A stretch of 64,000 nucleotides of DNA from Enterovibrio calviensis DSM 14347 (GCF_000621165.1 NZ_JHZA01000011.1:62001-126000), one strand, 5' to 3'. Shown: positions 47,216 to 59,156, counted from the stretch's first letter. Program-made: numbers and translations. The notes: generated from the sequence alone by a model not told the origin.

Positions 47216-48604
47216 ATGCATATACATATTTTAGGGATTTGTGGCACCTTTATGGGTGGCGCGGCCATCTTAGCCCGACAACTGGGCCATAAAGTCACAG
47301 GCTGTGACGCCAATGTGTATCCTCCAATGAGCACATTGCTTGAATCTCAAGGGATCGAGATTATTCAAGGTTACGATCCTTCTCAGCTCGATCCTGCGCC
47401 CGATCTTGTCGTTGTTGGCAATGCAATGAGCCGTGGTAATCCATGTGTTGAATATGTCCTCGACAAAAACCTCAATTACACGTCTGGCCCGCAGTGGTTA
47501 CTCGAATTTTTGCTTAAAGATCGCTGGGTACTAGCGGTGGCGGGAACGCACGGCAAAACCACCACTGCCAGCATGCTGGCATGGGTGCTAGAAGATTGCG
47601 GTTATCAGCCAGGCTTTTTGATTGGCGGTGTGCCGGGCAACTTCGGCGTGTCAGCGCGATTGGGTGAAAACATGTTCTTCGTGGTGGAAGCGGACGAGTA
47701 TGACAGTGCCTTTTTCGACAAACGATCGAAGTTCGTTCACTACCATCCACGCACATTGATTTTGAATAACCTTGAATTCGATCATGCTGACATCTTTGAC
47801 GATCTTGCTGCGATAAAACGTCAATTCCACCATTTGGTGCGAACGGTTCCAAGTCTTGGTCGCATCATTGCCCCTGCTGAGGATGTGAATGTCAAAGACA
47901 CCTTAGACATGGGATGTTGGAGCGAGCTTGAATTTGCGGGTGAAGATGGCCTGTGGAAAGCCGAAAAACGTGTTGCTGATGGCAGTGAATTTGATGTGTG
48001 GTTTGAAGGCGAGCGTGTTGGCACGGTCAAGTGGGACTTGATTGGCGATCACAACGTTAGCAACGCACTGATGACCATCGCGGCGGCTCGCCATGTTGGC
48101 GTTACGCCTGATTTGGCTTGTGAATCGCTAGGGTCGTTCATCAACACAAAACGCCGCCTTGAGCACAAAGGTGATTTCGCTGGCGTGACCGTGTATGACG
48201 ATTTCGCCCATCACCCAACGGCCATCAAAACCACATTGGAAGGTTTACGTGCCAAAGTGGGTAAGCGACGTATTCATGCGATCCTTGAACCAAGATCCAA
48301 CACCATGAAGCTTGGCGTACATAAAGATGATATCGCCCCTTCTTTGGACAGCGCTGACACCGTCACCTTGTTTCAACCTGACCACATCAAATGGTCGGTG
48401 AAAGAGGTTGGCGATGCGTGTAAAGCGCCGTCCGAGTGCTTTGATGACATTGACGCGCTAGTTGCTCATATGGCGGCAAACGTGGACAGCGACGACGTGG
48501 TATTGGTGATGAGTAACGGCGGTTTCGGCGGCATTCATGACAAACTGAAAACGGCGTTAGAAAACAGAACCTCAAACCGTGACACCTTGGAGGCGCATGG
48601 TTAA
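47216..48604 (+). CDS. mpl: UDP-MurNAc:L-alanyl-gamma-D-glutamyl-meso-DAP ligase Mpl
   Basis: 462 aa. Mur-ligase family, murein recycling. N-terminal Rossmann domain [17 protein letters not shown] loop [13 protein letters not shown], and central [18 protein letters not shown] and DFAHHPTAI motifs. The end overlaps ubiX by 8 bp. Confidence 0.97.
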   Translation: MHIHILGICGTFMGGAAILARQLGHKVTGCDANVYPPMSTLLESQGIEIIQGYDPSQLDPAPDLVVVGNAMSRGNPCVEYVLDKNLNYTSGPQWLLEFLLKDRWVLAVAGTHGKTTTASMLAWVLEDCGYQPGFLIGGVPGNFGVSARLGENMFFVVEADEYDSAFFDKRSKFVHYHPRTLILNNLEFDHADIFDDLAAIKRQFHHLVRTVPSLGRIIAPAEDVNVKDTLDMGCWSELEFAGEDGLWKAEKRVADGSEFDVWFEGERVGTVKWDLIGDHNVSNALMTIAAARHVGVTPDLACESLGSFINTKRRLEHKGDFAGVTVYDDFAHHPTAIKTTLEGLRAKVGKRRIHAILEPRSNTMKLGVHKDDIAPSLDSADTVTLFQPDHIKWSVKEVGDACKAPSECFDDIDALVAHMAANVDSDDVVLVMSNGGFGGIHDKLKTALENRTSNRDTLEAHG

Positions 48605-49229
48605 TTCGGCGAAAAACGATAAACGCATTACGCTCGCGTGGAGTGGCGCTTCTGGCGCGCCTTATGGCATTCGCTTGTTGGAATGTTTATTGGCGGCAGA
48701 CTACGAAGTCTATCTGTTGATTTCATCTGCGGCGCGTGTGGTTCTGGCGACTGAACATGGTTTAAAGCTGCCCTCAGGCCCAGATGCCGCAAAAGAGATG
48801 CTCACAAAGCACCTTACTGTGTCGACAGATAAGTTGGTGGTGTGTGGCAAGGAAGATTGGTTTTCGCCGGTAGCCTCTGGCTCTGCCGCCCCTAAACAGA
48901 TGGTGGTGTGCCCGTGCTCGGCGGGATCGCTCGCGGCGATTGCTCATGGCATGTCAGACAACTTGGCGGAACGCGCTGCGGACGTGGTGCTCAAAGAGCG
49001 TGGCCAACTGTTGTTGGTGGTGCGTGAAACACCATTTTCAACGCTGCATTTAGAGAACATGCTCAAGCTTTCTAAGATGGGTGTGACCATCATGCCCGCT
49101 GCGCCAGGGTTTTATCATCAACCTCAAACGATCGACGATCTGGTTGATTTCATGGTTGCGCGTATTTTGGATCATCTTGGTGTTGAGCAAGGCTTGGTGC
49201 CGCGCTGGGGATACGATCAGCGGCCATGA
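48597..49229 (+). CDS. ubiX: Flavin prenyltransferase UbiX
   Basis: 210 aa from the ATG at 48597 (GGAGG just before, inside the mpl end). Makes prenylated FMN for UbiD in ubiquinone synthesis. [35 protein letters not shown] and [17 protein letters not shown] are family signatures. Confidence 0.95.
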   Translation: MVNSAKNDKRITLAWSGASGAPYGIRLLECLLAADYEVYLLISSAARVVLATEHGLKLPSGPDAAKEMLTKHLTVSTDKLVVCGKEDWFSPVASGSAAPKQMVVCPCSAGSLAAIAHGMSDNLAERAADVVLKERGQLLLVVRETPFSTLHLENMLKLSKMGVTIMPAAPGFYHQPQTIDDLVDFMVARILDHLGVEQGLVPRWGYDQRP

Positions 49230-49292
49230 AGGTGAGCGGGGATGGGTTCTAAAGAAAAGGTAGTCCGCTTCGAATCAGCGTTGGCGAAATTA

Positions 49293-49322
49293 AAAAGGGC
49301 GGTAGATACCGCCCTTTTTTCG
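49293..49322. terminator. Terminator between ubiX and the stress protein gene
   Basis: AAAAGGGCGGTA (49293-49304) pairs with TACCGCCCTTTT (49307-49318) plus a T-run; suited to both convergent genes. Confidence 0.9.
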
Positions 49323-49343
49323 TTCTTACTTTGGTAAGACCAA

Positions 49344-49784
49344 TCAGTTTTGCTGAGGCTTCAAAATCAATACGTTGACTTTGGATTGCTCCAGCACTTT
49401 GGTCGCAACAGAACCGATCAGCAGCTTGTTGGCACGCGAGCGCTTGTGGCTTGGCATGACAATCAAATCACAGCCAAGACGCTCAGCTGACTTCACTATT
49501 ACCTTATAGGGTTTGCCTTCGGCGACGGAATAATCGTAGGCAATGCCCTCTGGGATCATTCGTATGGCAAACGCTTTTAGGTTGTCATGAACATCTTGCT
49601 TCATTTTCTGCGCAGCATCTTCAGGGAAGTATGATGCGACCATGGAGTTATGAATACCGGGTAGTGCGGTCAGTAAGTGCAAGGTTGCCCCTGTTTGTCC
49701 TGCTAACCAAACGGCATGTTCGACAGCTTTGTCACCGAAGTGCTCATCATTCAAATCAATAGGGACCAGAATGTGCTTATACAT
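49344..49784 (-). CDS. Universal stress protein (UspA fold)
   Basis: 146 aa. YKHILVPIDL at the N-terminus and NVLILKP at the C-terminus mark the fold. The nucleotide loop G-x2-G-x9-G is only partly kept: the segment is MPSHKRSRANKLLIGSVA, so the first glycines are missing and ATP binding is uncertain. It lies 56 bp downstream of a TRAP permease gene, like TeaD beside the ectoine TRAP transporter, and may regulate it. Confidence 0.9.
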   Translation of the reverse strand: MYKHILVPIDLNDEHFGDKAVEHAVWLAGQTGATLHLLTALPGIHNSMVASYFPEDAAQKMKQDVHDNLKAFAIRMIPEGIAYDYSVAEGKPYKVIVKSAERLGCDLIVMPSHKRSRANKLLIGSVATKVLEQSKVNVLILKPQQN

Positions 49785-49816
49785 GGATTACACTCTCTTT
49801 TCTTAAAGTGATCCGG

Positions 49817-49833
49817 TGGGGCGCAAGGCCCCA
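49817..49833 (-). promoter_or_regulatory. Hairpin between TRAP permease and stress protein genes
   Basis: TGGGGC (49817-49822) pairs with GCCCCA (49828-49833). No T-run, so it more likely tunes mRNA processing or read-through within the operon than ends it. Confidence 0.45.
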
Positions 49834-49840
49834 ACCGTTG

Positions 49841-52399
49841 TTATGCCGTTTGCTTCAGGCGGCGACGTTGATTCCAGCCCAAAGCTGCCAGTAGCAATAA
49901 GGTCGGTACAAATACCCATTCTTTCATTGGTCGTTCAGCAGGTGTGCTGACTTGAACCACTTCCCAATCGAAGTCGATGCCTGCTTTTTCTGCTGGGCTA
50001 CCGAATTGAATCATGTCGATGTACTTGCCACCGTCTTCGTCACGCAGTTCTAGACCTGTCGACAATACTCGCGCCAAGCCTTCTGCTTGTGCGGTATCAA
50101 CAGGCAGGTGAACGTGTTTAGTGACGATGTTGCCGTCGATATTCTCGCCCTTCACTTGAATGTTCAGGGTTTGGCCATCAGGCAATGTTTCTGCCACCTT
50201 GATGATTTCTGTACCCGCGTAATCATTCGTTGGTGCGTACAGCTCATCCCAGAAGAAACCAGGGCGGAACAGCGCGAACGTGATTAATAGCATCAGTACC
50301 GTTTCGTACCATTTGTTCTTGGTCAGCCACCAACCTTGAGTGGCGGCGGAGAACACCAACATGGCGACGACGGCTGAGAAGATGGTAAGGAACAGATGCA
50401 GAGGTCCATCAAGATCCATCAACAACAGCTGTGTATTGAAGATGAACATGAATGGCAAAATCGCGGTTCGTATATCGTAGGTAAAGCCTTGGATACCGGT
50501 TTTGATGGGGTCGGATTTCGCGATAGCTGCCGCGGCAAATGCCGCCAAGCCAACGGGTGGCGTGTCATCTGCAAGGATACCGAAGTAGAACACGAACAAG
50601 TGGACCGCAATCAATGGAATGATCAGGCCTTCTTGTGCTCCCAATGTCACGATCACTGGCGCCATCAAAGTAGATACCACGATGTAGTTTGCGGTAGTTG
50701 GCAGACCCATACCCAAGATCAAGCTGATCACGGCCGTAAAGAGCAGCATCAGAATGATGTTACCGCCAGAGATAAACTCAACGAAGTCGGTCATGACCAA
50801 GCCGATGCCCGTTAGAGTAACCACGCCTACAACGATACCTGCTGCAGCTGTTGCTACACCAATACCGATCATGTTGCGAGCACCCGCGACAAAGCCTTCT
50901 GCTAAGTCGACAAAGCCATCTTTCACGGCTTGGGCAAACTCACCTTCTTTGCGGAAGAAAGCCATCAGTGGACGTTGAGTAACAACGATGAACATCATGA
51001 ACAAGGTTGCCCAGAACGCAGACAGGCCTGGCGAGAAGCGCTCTACCATCAAACACCAAACCAGCACGACGATAGGCAGCAAGTAATAAAGGCCAGAACG
51101 AACAGTCGGGCCCGGATCGGGTACTTCTGAAAGGTCTGTGGCGGCAGGATCTTCAACCGCTTCTTTTTTGAATTGTGAAGAGTAGCGCACTAGGGCGACG
51201 TAAGCGGCAAAGATCAACACGCCAATGATTGGGCTTGCTGCTGCGCCGAAGACATCTTTTGTCCAACCGATACCATAGTAAACCGCGAAGCTAAGCACAC
51301 ACATGCCAATCACGATAACGACAATATTTTGCAGGGTTTGCAGGAAGGTCGACGTATGACGACGTGGCAAACCTGTCATGCCTGCCTTACAGGCTTCAAG
51401 GTGGACGATATAAATCAGTGCGATGTAAGAAATGATGGCAGGCAAGATAGCCGCTTTAATCACTTCGATATACGGAATACCGACGTATTCCACCATCAAA
51501 AACGCCGCTGCACCCATGATAGGTGGCGTAAGCTGACCATTCGTTGACGCTGCAACTTCGACCGCACCTGCTTTTGTACCCGGGAAGCCAACACGTTTCA
51601 TCAACGGAATGGTAAAGGTACCTGTTGTTACCACGTTGGCGATAGATGAACCTGAAATGAGGCCTGACAGACCTGACGCAACAACCGCGGCCTTTGCTGG
51701 GCCGCCACGCATGTGACCAAGCAAAGAGAACGCGACTTTAATGAAGTAGCCACCTGCACCTGCACGATCAAGCAATGCACCGAACAAAACAAAGAGGAAT
51801 ACAAACGAGGTTGATACACCCAGAGCAACACCAAAGACACCTTCGGTTGTTAGCCACATGTGTGACATGGTTTTGTTGAGGCTTGCACCTTTATGCGCGA
51901 TTACATCGGGCATGTGTGGACCGGCAAAGGTGTAAATCAAGAAGACGGCAGCAACCACCATCAATGGTGGACCCAGTGCTCGGCGTGTGGCTTCTAGGAG
52001 CAGCACCATACCCGTGACGGCAACAACAATGTCAGTGGACGTTGGTGCGCCTGCGCGCGTGGCGAGATCGGAATAGAACAGGAAAAGGTATGCGGCTGAA
52101 AAACTGCCTGCGAGAGCAAACACCCAATCTTGCAGTGGGATGCGATCTCGTGGCGATTTCTTTAGTGCCGGATAAGCGGTAAACGCCAGAAAAATGGCAA
52201 ACGCAAGGTGAATAGAACGTGCTTCGGTGTCGTTTAGTGCGACAGTAAATGGTGATGCGTACCAGAGCTGGAATATTGACCAGCACAATGGAACGAACCA
52301 AAGGATACGTCCTGGGATCCCTGAAGGTGATCGGGCACCAGTGTCCGCTTGCGCGACGATATCTTGTGCGTCGAGCGGTGTCTCGGTCGTCTTCGTCAT
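49841..52399 (-). CDS. TRAP transporter permease, 4TM/12TM fusion (TAXI type)
   Basis: 852 aa from the ATG at 52399 (AGGGA upstream). The small (DctQ-like) and large (DctM-like) membrane subunits are fused, with about 18 hydrophobic helices. Signatures: GSSIANVVTTGTFTIPLMKR, GQLTPPIMGAAAFLM and GLPTTANYIVVSTLMAP. The C-terminal 120 residues match the DUF3394 type, with a PDZ-like piece (FGSPAEKAGIDFDWEVV) before a last membrane helix. Substrate unknown; no TAXI solute receptor is encoded nearby. Confidence 0.92.
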   Translation of the reverse strand: MTKTTETPLDAQDIVAQADTGARSPSGIPGRILWFVPLCWSIFQLWYASPFTVALNDTEARSIHLAFAIFLAFTAYPALKKSPRDRIPLQDWVFALAGSFSAAYLFLFYSDLATRAGAPTSTDIVVAVTGMVLLLEATRRALGPPLMVVAAVFLIYTFAGPHMPDVIAHKGASLNKTMSHMWLTTEGVFGVALGVSTSFVFLFVLFGALLDRAGAGGYFIKVAFSLLGHMRGGPAKAAVVASGLSGLISGSSIANVVTTGTFTIPLMKRVGFPGTKAGAVEVAASTNGQLTPPIMGAAAFLMVEYVGIPYIEVIKAAILPAIISYIALIYIVHLEACKAGMTGLPRRHTSTFLQTLQNIVVIVIGMCVLSFAVYYGIGWTKDVFGAAASPIIGVLIFAAYVALVRYSSQFKKEAVEDPAATDLSEVPDPGPTVRSGLYYLLPIVVLVWCLMVERFSPGLSAFWATLFMMFIVVTQRPLMAFFRKEGEFAQAVKDGFVDLAEGFVAGARNMIGIGVATAAAGIVVGVVTLTGIGLVMTDFVEFISGGNIILMLLFTAVISLILGMGLPTTANYIVVSTLMAPVIVTLGAQEGLIIPLIAVHLFVFYFGILADDTPPVGLAAFAAAAIAKSDPIKTGIQGFTYDIRTAILPFMFIFNTQLLLMDLDGPLHLFLTIFSAVVAMLVFSAATQGWWLTKNKWYETVLMLLITFALFRPGFFWDELYAPTNDYAGTEIIKVAETLPDGQTLNIQVKGENIDGNIVTKHVHLPVDTAQAEGLARVLSTGLELRDEDGGKYIDMIQFGSPAEKAGIDFDWEVVQVSTPAERPMKEWVFVPTLLLLAALGWNQRRRLKQTA

Positions 52400-52797
52400 G
52401 CCATAGTCCCTATATTGGCAAATAAAAGTGTAAAAACATCTGACATCTAATGTGATCAACCTGCGTCAAGGCGGGTTATCTATTCAGCACGTTGCGTACG
52501 GCTATTTTTTAGATCTTTAACAATGCCAGCTGTAAAGCTTAGTTCAGATAACACGCGGTTTGTTCAGTATAAATCACTTTAAGTGATTGCCATTTTGTAA
52601 CAAACCCGTATCAGGAATTTAAATCCAGAGGTACATTTTGTCATGGCTTTTCACATCGATTTGAGGCTTTGGAAGTAAGAAAACGTAAAAGTCTTAAATA
52701 TGAGATGGGTTTTGATAGGAATGTGTGAATGTATGGGAATAAAAATAGGCAGGACGTTTGGAAAAATATCCTGCCTTATTGTGCAATTTTTACCGTA
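52400..52797. promoter_or_regulatory. TRAP permease upstream region and argR terminator
   Basis: About 398 bp. The near-palindrome AATCACTT-T-AAGTGATT (52572-52588) lies about 175 bp upstream of the TRAP start and may be an operator. The argR terminator is at its right end. No gene. Confidence 0.45.
52741..52776 (-). terminator. argR terminator
   Basis: AGGCAGGA (52747-52754) pairs with TCCTGCCT (52769-52776). On the minus strand the stem is followed by ATTTTT. Confidence 0.75.
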
Positions 52798-53268
52798 TTA
52801 ACGACTGTAATCGAACAGGCTACAAACGGCATTAAATAGTGCAAGGGTGGTTGTGGCACGAGTCGGGGTAATGAAGATCGTGTCATCACCGGCAACGACA
52901 CCTAAAATCCCTTCCGCTTTTCCTAAAGAATCAAGCAAACGTGCGATAAGCTGCGCAGCACCTGGGCCTGTATGGATAACAACAAGTGCATCGTTGTAAT
53001 CAATATCCATCACCAGTTCTTTCAGTGGGCTGCTGGTGGTTGGCACGCCGAGTTCGACTGGCAGGCAGTAAACCATTTCCATTTTTGCGTTGCGAGTACG
53101 CACTGCGCCAAACTTGGTCAGCATGCGAGAGACTTTAGATTGGTTAATGTTTTCATAACCCTGCGCTTTGAGCGCATCAACGATTTCACCCTGCGAGCTG
53201 AATTTTTCTTCTTTTAGGATCGCTTTAAAGGCTTTCACTAATTGGTCTTGTTTGTCTGAATTACGCAT
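52798..53268 (-). CDS. argR: Arginine repressor ArgR
   Basis: 156 aa, standard length. N-terminal DNA-binding domain with [18 protein letters not shown] and [19 protein letters not shown]; the C-terminal arginine-binding/hexamer domain has [15 protein letters not shown] and [13 protein letters not shown]. Divergent from mdh, the conserved Vibrionaceae/enterobacterial layout. Confidence 0.98.
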   Translation of the reverse strand: MRNSDKQDQLVKAFKAILKEEKFSSQGEIVDALKAQGYENINQSKVSRMLTKFGAVRTRNAKMEMVYCLPVELGVPTTSSPLKELVMDIDYNDALVVIHTGPGAAQLIARLLDSLGKAEGILGVVAGDDTIFITPTRATTTLALFNAVCSLFDYSR

Positions 53269-53569
53269 ATTTCTTCTTTCTTGCCCGTGTCAGGATGGCG
53301 CATTTTTGCATAGTGATTCAGTCGCGGGCAATAAAATCCGCAGTAAAGTGACGCACCTATCACCTTTAACGGCCTGTGTTCGCCATTAAAAAGAAAAATG
53401 AGAAGCGTGGCTTATCCTAACCTTGATAAGCTTGTCGCCACTGTCTAAAGCCACGTATGATGCTTTTAGGTCTACATAATGGGATCAGTGGCCAGCTTTA
53501 TATCGTAAACCGCGAAGAGCCATTGCGTCCTGAGATCTGGATATAACAATAATCGTAAATAAGGAGAAC
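53269..53569. promoter_or_regulatory. argR/mdh divergent region with candidate ARG box
   Basis: 301 bp. TGCATAGTGATTCA (53307-53320), read on the minus strand as TGAATCACTATGCA, differs from the ARG-box core TGAAT-N4-ATTCA at one base. It lies about 40 bp upstream of argR, consistent with autorepression. AAGGAG lies just before the mdh ATG. Confidence 0.5.
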
Positions 53570-54508
53570 GTGATGAAAGTTGCTGTGATTGGCGCCGCCG
53601 GTGGCATTGGTCAAGCTTTAGCCCTGCTTTTGAAAAACCGTCTGCCTGCGGGTTCAGATCTGGCTTTGTATGACATCGCTCCAGTGACCCCTGGTGTTGC
53701 TGTTGATTTAAGCCACATCCCGACGCCAGTTTCGATTAAAGGTTTTAGCGGCGAAGATCCAACCCCTGCACTTGAAGGTGCTGATGTGGTGTTGATCTCT
53801 GCGGGTGTTGCGCGTAAGCCTGGTATGGATCGTTCAGATCTGTTCAATGTTAATGCTGGCATCGTTCGTTCTCTAAGCGAAAAAATCGCTGATGTTTGCC
53901 CTAAAGCATTGATCGGTATTATTACCAATCCTGTAAATACCACGGTAGCTATTGCTGCTGAAGTGCTGAAAGCAAAAGGTGTTTACGATAAGAACCGTCT
54001 GTTCGGTATCACCACACTGGATATCATTCGTTCAGAAACGTTTGTGGCTGAGCTGAAAGGCAAAGATCCAAGCAATGTGCGTGTTCCTGTTATTGGTGGT
54101 CACTCTGGCGTAACGATTCTTCCTCTGCTTTCACAAGTTGAAGGTGTTGAGTTCACTGAAGAAGAAGTAGCAGCACTGACGCCTCGTATCCAAAATGCGG
54201 GTACGGAAGTCGTTGAAGCTAAAGCGGGCGGCGGTTCTGCAACGCTTTCTATGGGTCAAGCGGCTTGCCGTTTCGGTCTAGCGTTGGTTCGTGCTGCACA
54301 AGGCGAGAAAGACGTTGTTGAGTGTGCATATGTTGAAGGCGATGGCAAATACGCTCGCTTCTTCGCACAACCCGTTCGTTTGGGTAAAGATGGCGTAGAA
54401 GAGATTCTTGACCACGGCCCACTGAGTGCATTTGAGCAAGAAGCACTCGACAGCATGCTAGACACGCTGCGTAAAGACATCACCTTGGGTGAAGAGTTTG
54501 TGAAGTAA
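53570..54508 (+). CDS. mdh: Malate dehydrogenase
   Basis: 312 aa, identical in length to E. coli Mdh. NAD loop [15 protein letters not shown], catalytic region [11 protein letters not shown] with the active His, and substrate arginines in [19 protein letters not shown] cycle, cytosolic. Confidence 0.98.
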   Translation: MMKVAVIGAAGGIGQALALLLKNRLPAGSDLALYDIAPVTPGVAVDLSHIPTPVSIKGFSGEDPTPALEGADVVLISAGVARKPGMDRSDLFNVNAGIVRSLSEKIADVCPKALIGIITNPVNTTVAIAAEVLKAKGVYDKNRLFGITTLDIIRSETFVAELKGKDPSNVRVPVIGGHSGVTILPLLSQVEGVEFTEEEVAALTPRIQNAGTEVVEAKAGGGSATLSMGQAACRFGLALVRAAQGEKDVVECAYVEGDGKYARFFAQPVRLGKDGVEEILDHGPLSAFEQEALDSMLDTLRKDITLGEEFVK

Positions 54509-54522
54509 TCACAAGCAAAAGC

Positions 54523-54553
54523 AAAAAAAGCGGCTGACTAAGCCGCTTTTTTT
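54523..54553. terminator. mdh terminator
   Basis: AGCGGCT (54529-54535) pairs with AGCCGCT (54541-54547), with an A-run before and seven Ts after. Confidence 0.9.
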
Positions 54554-54700
54554 ATATCTGATTTTTGAGTTACAGCAGCATGCTCATATTGCTGATGCTG
54601 TCTTGGGACAGAGTGAGCAGTGCTAATCTAGCGTTAAGGCGTGGCACTAACAAAATACGTCTGCTTGGCTCGGCGCTTAAAAAAACGAAAAGTCAGCGTA

Positions 54701-55387
54701 TTAATTGTTCTGATCAAATTCACCTTCCAACGTTTGGCCTAAACGATCTACCCACCAGTTAATGGCATCTTTCGCGTCATCAAGTGAATCGATCATCGTC
54801 GAGAGATCTTTGTTTCCTGCTTCGCGATCAATCGCGGCAAAGAGGGGTTTGTCTGTGCTTGCATCACTGGCGAGCAATTCGATGGTCGCGCTACCCACGT
54901 TGGTGTGTTCGCCGGTAGTGATCTTTGAAATAGTTGAAATCCCTAATCCAACGGGCAGTAGGCTACTGGTCACTGCGAGTATAGGGTTTGGGGTTTCCAC
55001 ATTACTGATCGCAATACTGAGGCGTAAGCTGTTTGCTGTCGGGACGTCGACAACAGGTTTGTACGGCGTGATTTTATTTTTGAGGCGATTTGAGAGGTAA
55101 GTGGTGAGCTCGGTGATTTGATCGTCACTCAACGCATTTTCTTCATTGGTTAGGACATAAATTCGATCGATGACGACAGCATCATATTGGGCAATCTTTC
55201 GCTTTAGTCGCTCTGCATCTCGTAAGCCTATTCTTGCCCACACTAAGTCAACACCGCCTTCAGGTCCCGCTTGAAAATCCTCATAGCTCGTAAAATTGGT
55301 GGCAGAGGGGAGGTGGCTCGACGTACAGCCAGACAAGAAAAAAGCCAGCGTCAGTAATAAGGTGGTTTTGGAAATGAAGGATGTCAA
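54701..55387 (-). CDS. DUF3313-type lipoprotein
   Basis: 228 aa if it starts at the TTG at 55387, which has AAGGAG 6 nt upstream and begins a clean lipoprotein signal (LLLTLAFFLSGC, lipobox LSGC). The open frame reaches 55453, but that start has no site and would bury the signal. The mature part, with DLVWARIGLRDAERLKRKIAQYDAVVIDRIYV, resembles DUF3313 proteins. Function unknown. Confidence 0.78.
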   Translation of the reverse strand: MTSFISKTTLLLTLAFFLSGCTSSHLPSATNFTSYEDFQAGPEGGVDLVWARIGLRDAERLKRKIAQYDAVVIDRIYVLTNEENALSDDQITELTTYLSNRLKNKITPYKPVVDVPTANSLRLSIAISNVETPNPILAVTSSLLPVGLGISTISKITTGEHTNVGSATIELLASDASTDKPLFAAIDREAGNKDLSTMIDSLDDAKDAINWWVDRLGQTLEGEFDQNN

Positions 55388-55440
55388 AACAGGCTCCTTG
55401 CCATGCAGGTAAAACGAGTTAGATATAAAGAGAGCAGACA

Positions 55441-55469
55441 TAAAAAAACGCACTTCGATGAAGTGCGTT
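55441..55469 (-). terminator. ispB terminator
   Basis: AACGCACTTC (55447-55456) pairs with GAAGTGCGTT (55460-55469). On the minus strand a T-run follows. Confidence 0.85.
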
Positions 55470-55476
55470 CTCGTTG

Positions 55477-56448
55477 TTATTTTTTGCGGTTCACTGAAAG
55501 GTGAGCAAGTGCTTTGAGTGCTTCTTTGTAAGGAGACTCAGGAATTGGAGAAAGTGCCTGAATGGCTTTCTCTGCTTCTTCTTCAGCACGAAGACGCGAG
55601 TATTCAAGGGATCCGACTTGTTCCATACAGGCTAATATGGCATCTAGCTTATCAAGTCCGTTTCCTTGCTCTATCGCTTCTCGGATCATCGCTGCTTGCT
55701 GATCATTGCCATTCGCCATGGCGTGAAGCAAAGGAAGGGTCGGTTTGCCTTCCGCAAGATCATCGCCGGTATTCTTGCCCATCTCATCGCCTTGTGAGGT
55801 GTAATCCATCACGTCGTCAATTAATTGGAAAGCGGTTCCTAGATAGCGACCATAATCTTGTAGTGCGATTTCCATTTGCTCGGGTGCTTCAGCCAAGATT
55901 GCGCCAATTTGTGTCGCCGCTTCAAACAAACGTGCAGTTTTTGAGTAGATGACCTGCATGTAGCTTTCTTCAGACGTGTCAGGATCGTTGCAGTTCATTA
56001 GCTGCAGTACTTCACCTTCGGCGATCACGTTTGTTGCTTCACTCATGACATCGAGGATCCTTAAGGATCTAAGCTGAGTCATCATCTGAAATGAGCGTGT
56101 ATAGATAAAGTCGCCCACTAGCACGCTGGCAGCATTGCCAAACATTGCATTTGCGGTTGCTTTACCACGACGGAGGTCTGATTCATCCACGACATCGTCG
56201 TGAAGCAAGGTCGCAGTGTGAATAAATTCAACAAACGCGGCAGCAGTGACATGCCCTTCACCCTGATAATTGAGTGATTTGGCAGCCAAAAGGGCGAGCA
56301 TAGGTCTCAGACGTTTGCCGCCACCGCTGACGATGTAAAAGCCCAGCTGGTTGATGAGTGCGACGTCTGAATCGAGTTGCGCAAGTATTTTTTTATCAAC
56401 TTTTGCCATGTCATCGGCAATAAGTGCTTGGATGGTGTTAAAATCCAT
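55477..56448 (-). CDS. ispB: Octaprenyl diphosphate synthase IspB
   Basis: 323 aa from the ATG at 56448, exactly E. coli length; the frame is open to 56511. Makes the ubiquinone side chain. First Asp-rich motif LLHDDVVDE with RRGKATAN, second QLIDDVMDYT. Divergent from rplU as in most gammaproteobacteria. Confidence 0.97.
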   Translation of the reverse strand: MDFNTIQALIADDMAKVDKKILAQLDSDVALINQLGFYIVSGGGKRLRPMLALLAAKSLNYQGEGHVTAAAFVEFIHTATLLHDDVVDESDLRRGKATANAMFGNAASVLVGDFIYTRSFQMMTQLRSLRILDVMSEATNVIAEGEVLQLMNCNDPDTSEESYMQVIYSKTARLFEAATQIGAILAEAPEQMEIALQDYGRYLGTAFQLIDDVMDYTSQGDEMGKNTGDDLAEGKPTLPLLHAMANGNDQQAAMIREAIEQGNGLDKLDAILACMEQVGSLEYSRLRAEEEAEKAIQALSPIPESPYKEALKALAHLSVNRKK

Positions 56449-56603
56449 TGATGCGTCCGGTCCAAGGGAAGAATGCAGTACGATGCTGTCATTTTTGCGT
56501 TGATAGTACACTAAAATTTAAGCCTCGACACAGGGTCTTTAATTAGAAAAACAAGGGTGAGTAACAGTGGACAGGTTTTCGCCAATTTTCTTTCATTGCC
56601 CCC

Positions 56604-56632
56604 TTGCCAGTAGACAAATCTTGCCGTAGAAT
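56604..56632 (+). promoter_or_regulatory. rplU-rpmA promoter
   Basis: TTGCCA (56604-56609) and TAGAAT (56627-56632) with 17-bp spacing, about 85 bp upstream of the rplU start. Good sigma-70 match. Confidence 0.65.
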
Positions 56633-56717
56633 TCGCGCCCTATTGATGAATTAAATGCGCACCCCTCACTGCACAATTTTTAAACGTAGTAGGCTGTGCG
56701 TAAATGCGGAGAAACCC

Positions 56718-57029
56718 ATGTACGCAGTTTTCCAAAGTGGTGGTAAACAACACCGTGTAAGCGAAGGCCAAACTATTCGCTTGGAAAAGCTAGACATTGA
56801 AACTGGCTCAACTGTTGAGTTTGATTCAGTTCTGCTGGTTGCTAACGGTGAAGAAGTTACCGTTGGTGCACCGTTCCTGGCTGGCGGTAAAGTAACTGCT
56901 GAAGTAGTTACTCACGGTCGTGGCGACAAAGTTAAAGTCGTTAAATTCCGTCGTCGTAAGCATTCTCGTAAGCAAATGGGCCACCGTCAGTGGTTCACTG
57001 AAGTCAAAATTACTGGCATCAGCGCTTAA
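56718..57029 (+). CDS. rplU: 50S ribosomal protein L21
   Basis: 103 aa from the ATG at 56718 ([14 protein letters not shown]), the standard length; the frame is open from 56655 without use. C-terminal [19 protein letters not shown] is typical of L21. First gene of rplU-rpmA. Confidence 0.98.
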   Translation: MYAVFQSGGKQHRVSEGQTIRLEKLDIETGSTVEFDSVLLVANGEEVTVGAPFLAGGKVTAEVVTHGRGDKVKVVKFRRRKHSRKQMGHRQWFTEVKITGISA

Positions 57030-57046
57030 TTTAGGAGAAGAGATAA

Positions 57047-58860
<1,814 letters not shown>

Positions 58861-58872
58861 TTAATCGTTATT

Positions 58873-58905
58873 TAAAAAAACCGTCTCATGGAGGCGGTTT
58901 TTTTT
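58873..58905 (+). terminator. obgE terminator
   Basis: CCGTCTC (58881-58887) pairs with GAGGCGG (58891-58897), one G-U, A-run before and eight Ts after. Confidence 0.9.
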
Positions 58906-58988
58906 CATCCATATCAAAGTAAACCGACTGAAACTCACGTAAAACCGACGTTGATCACATGGCGGTTAATATCAATGAGGGAGTGAAT

Positions 58989-59101
58989 ATGGCACAGGGA
59001 GTCAGTGTAGATAATGAAGATGCGCAACGGAGTGTGTCTCGCTGGCGATCGGTCTAGCAATGCTGGGACTCTTGTTTTACCGAAGAAAGTCCGTGGTGTA
59101 G
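58989..59101 (+). pseudogene. Possible decayed ORF with C-terminal membrane anchor
   Basis: An ATG at 58989 opens a 22-codon frame (MAQGVSVDNEDAQRS...) that ends at a TAG. Another frame, open from 59018, encodes SLAIGLAMLGLLFYRRKS followed by VV and a stop: a hydrophobic helix and a basic end, as in C-terminal sorting tails. The two could be frameshifted remains of one short gene, or chance. Weak. Confidence 0.25.
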
Positions 59102-59156
59102 CATAAAGGCCACAGAGTAAAGCACGACGATTAACGACAAAGGAAATCCGTTCACG

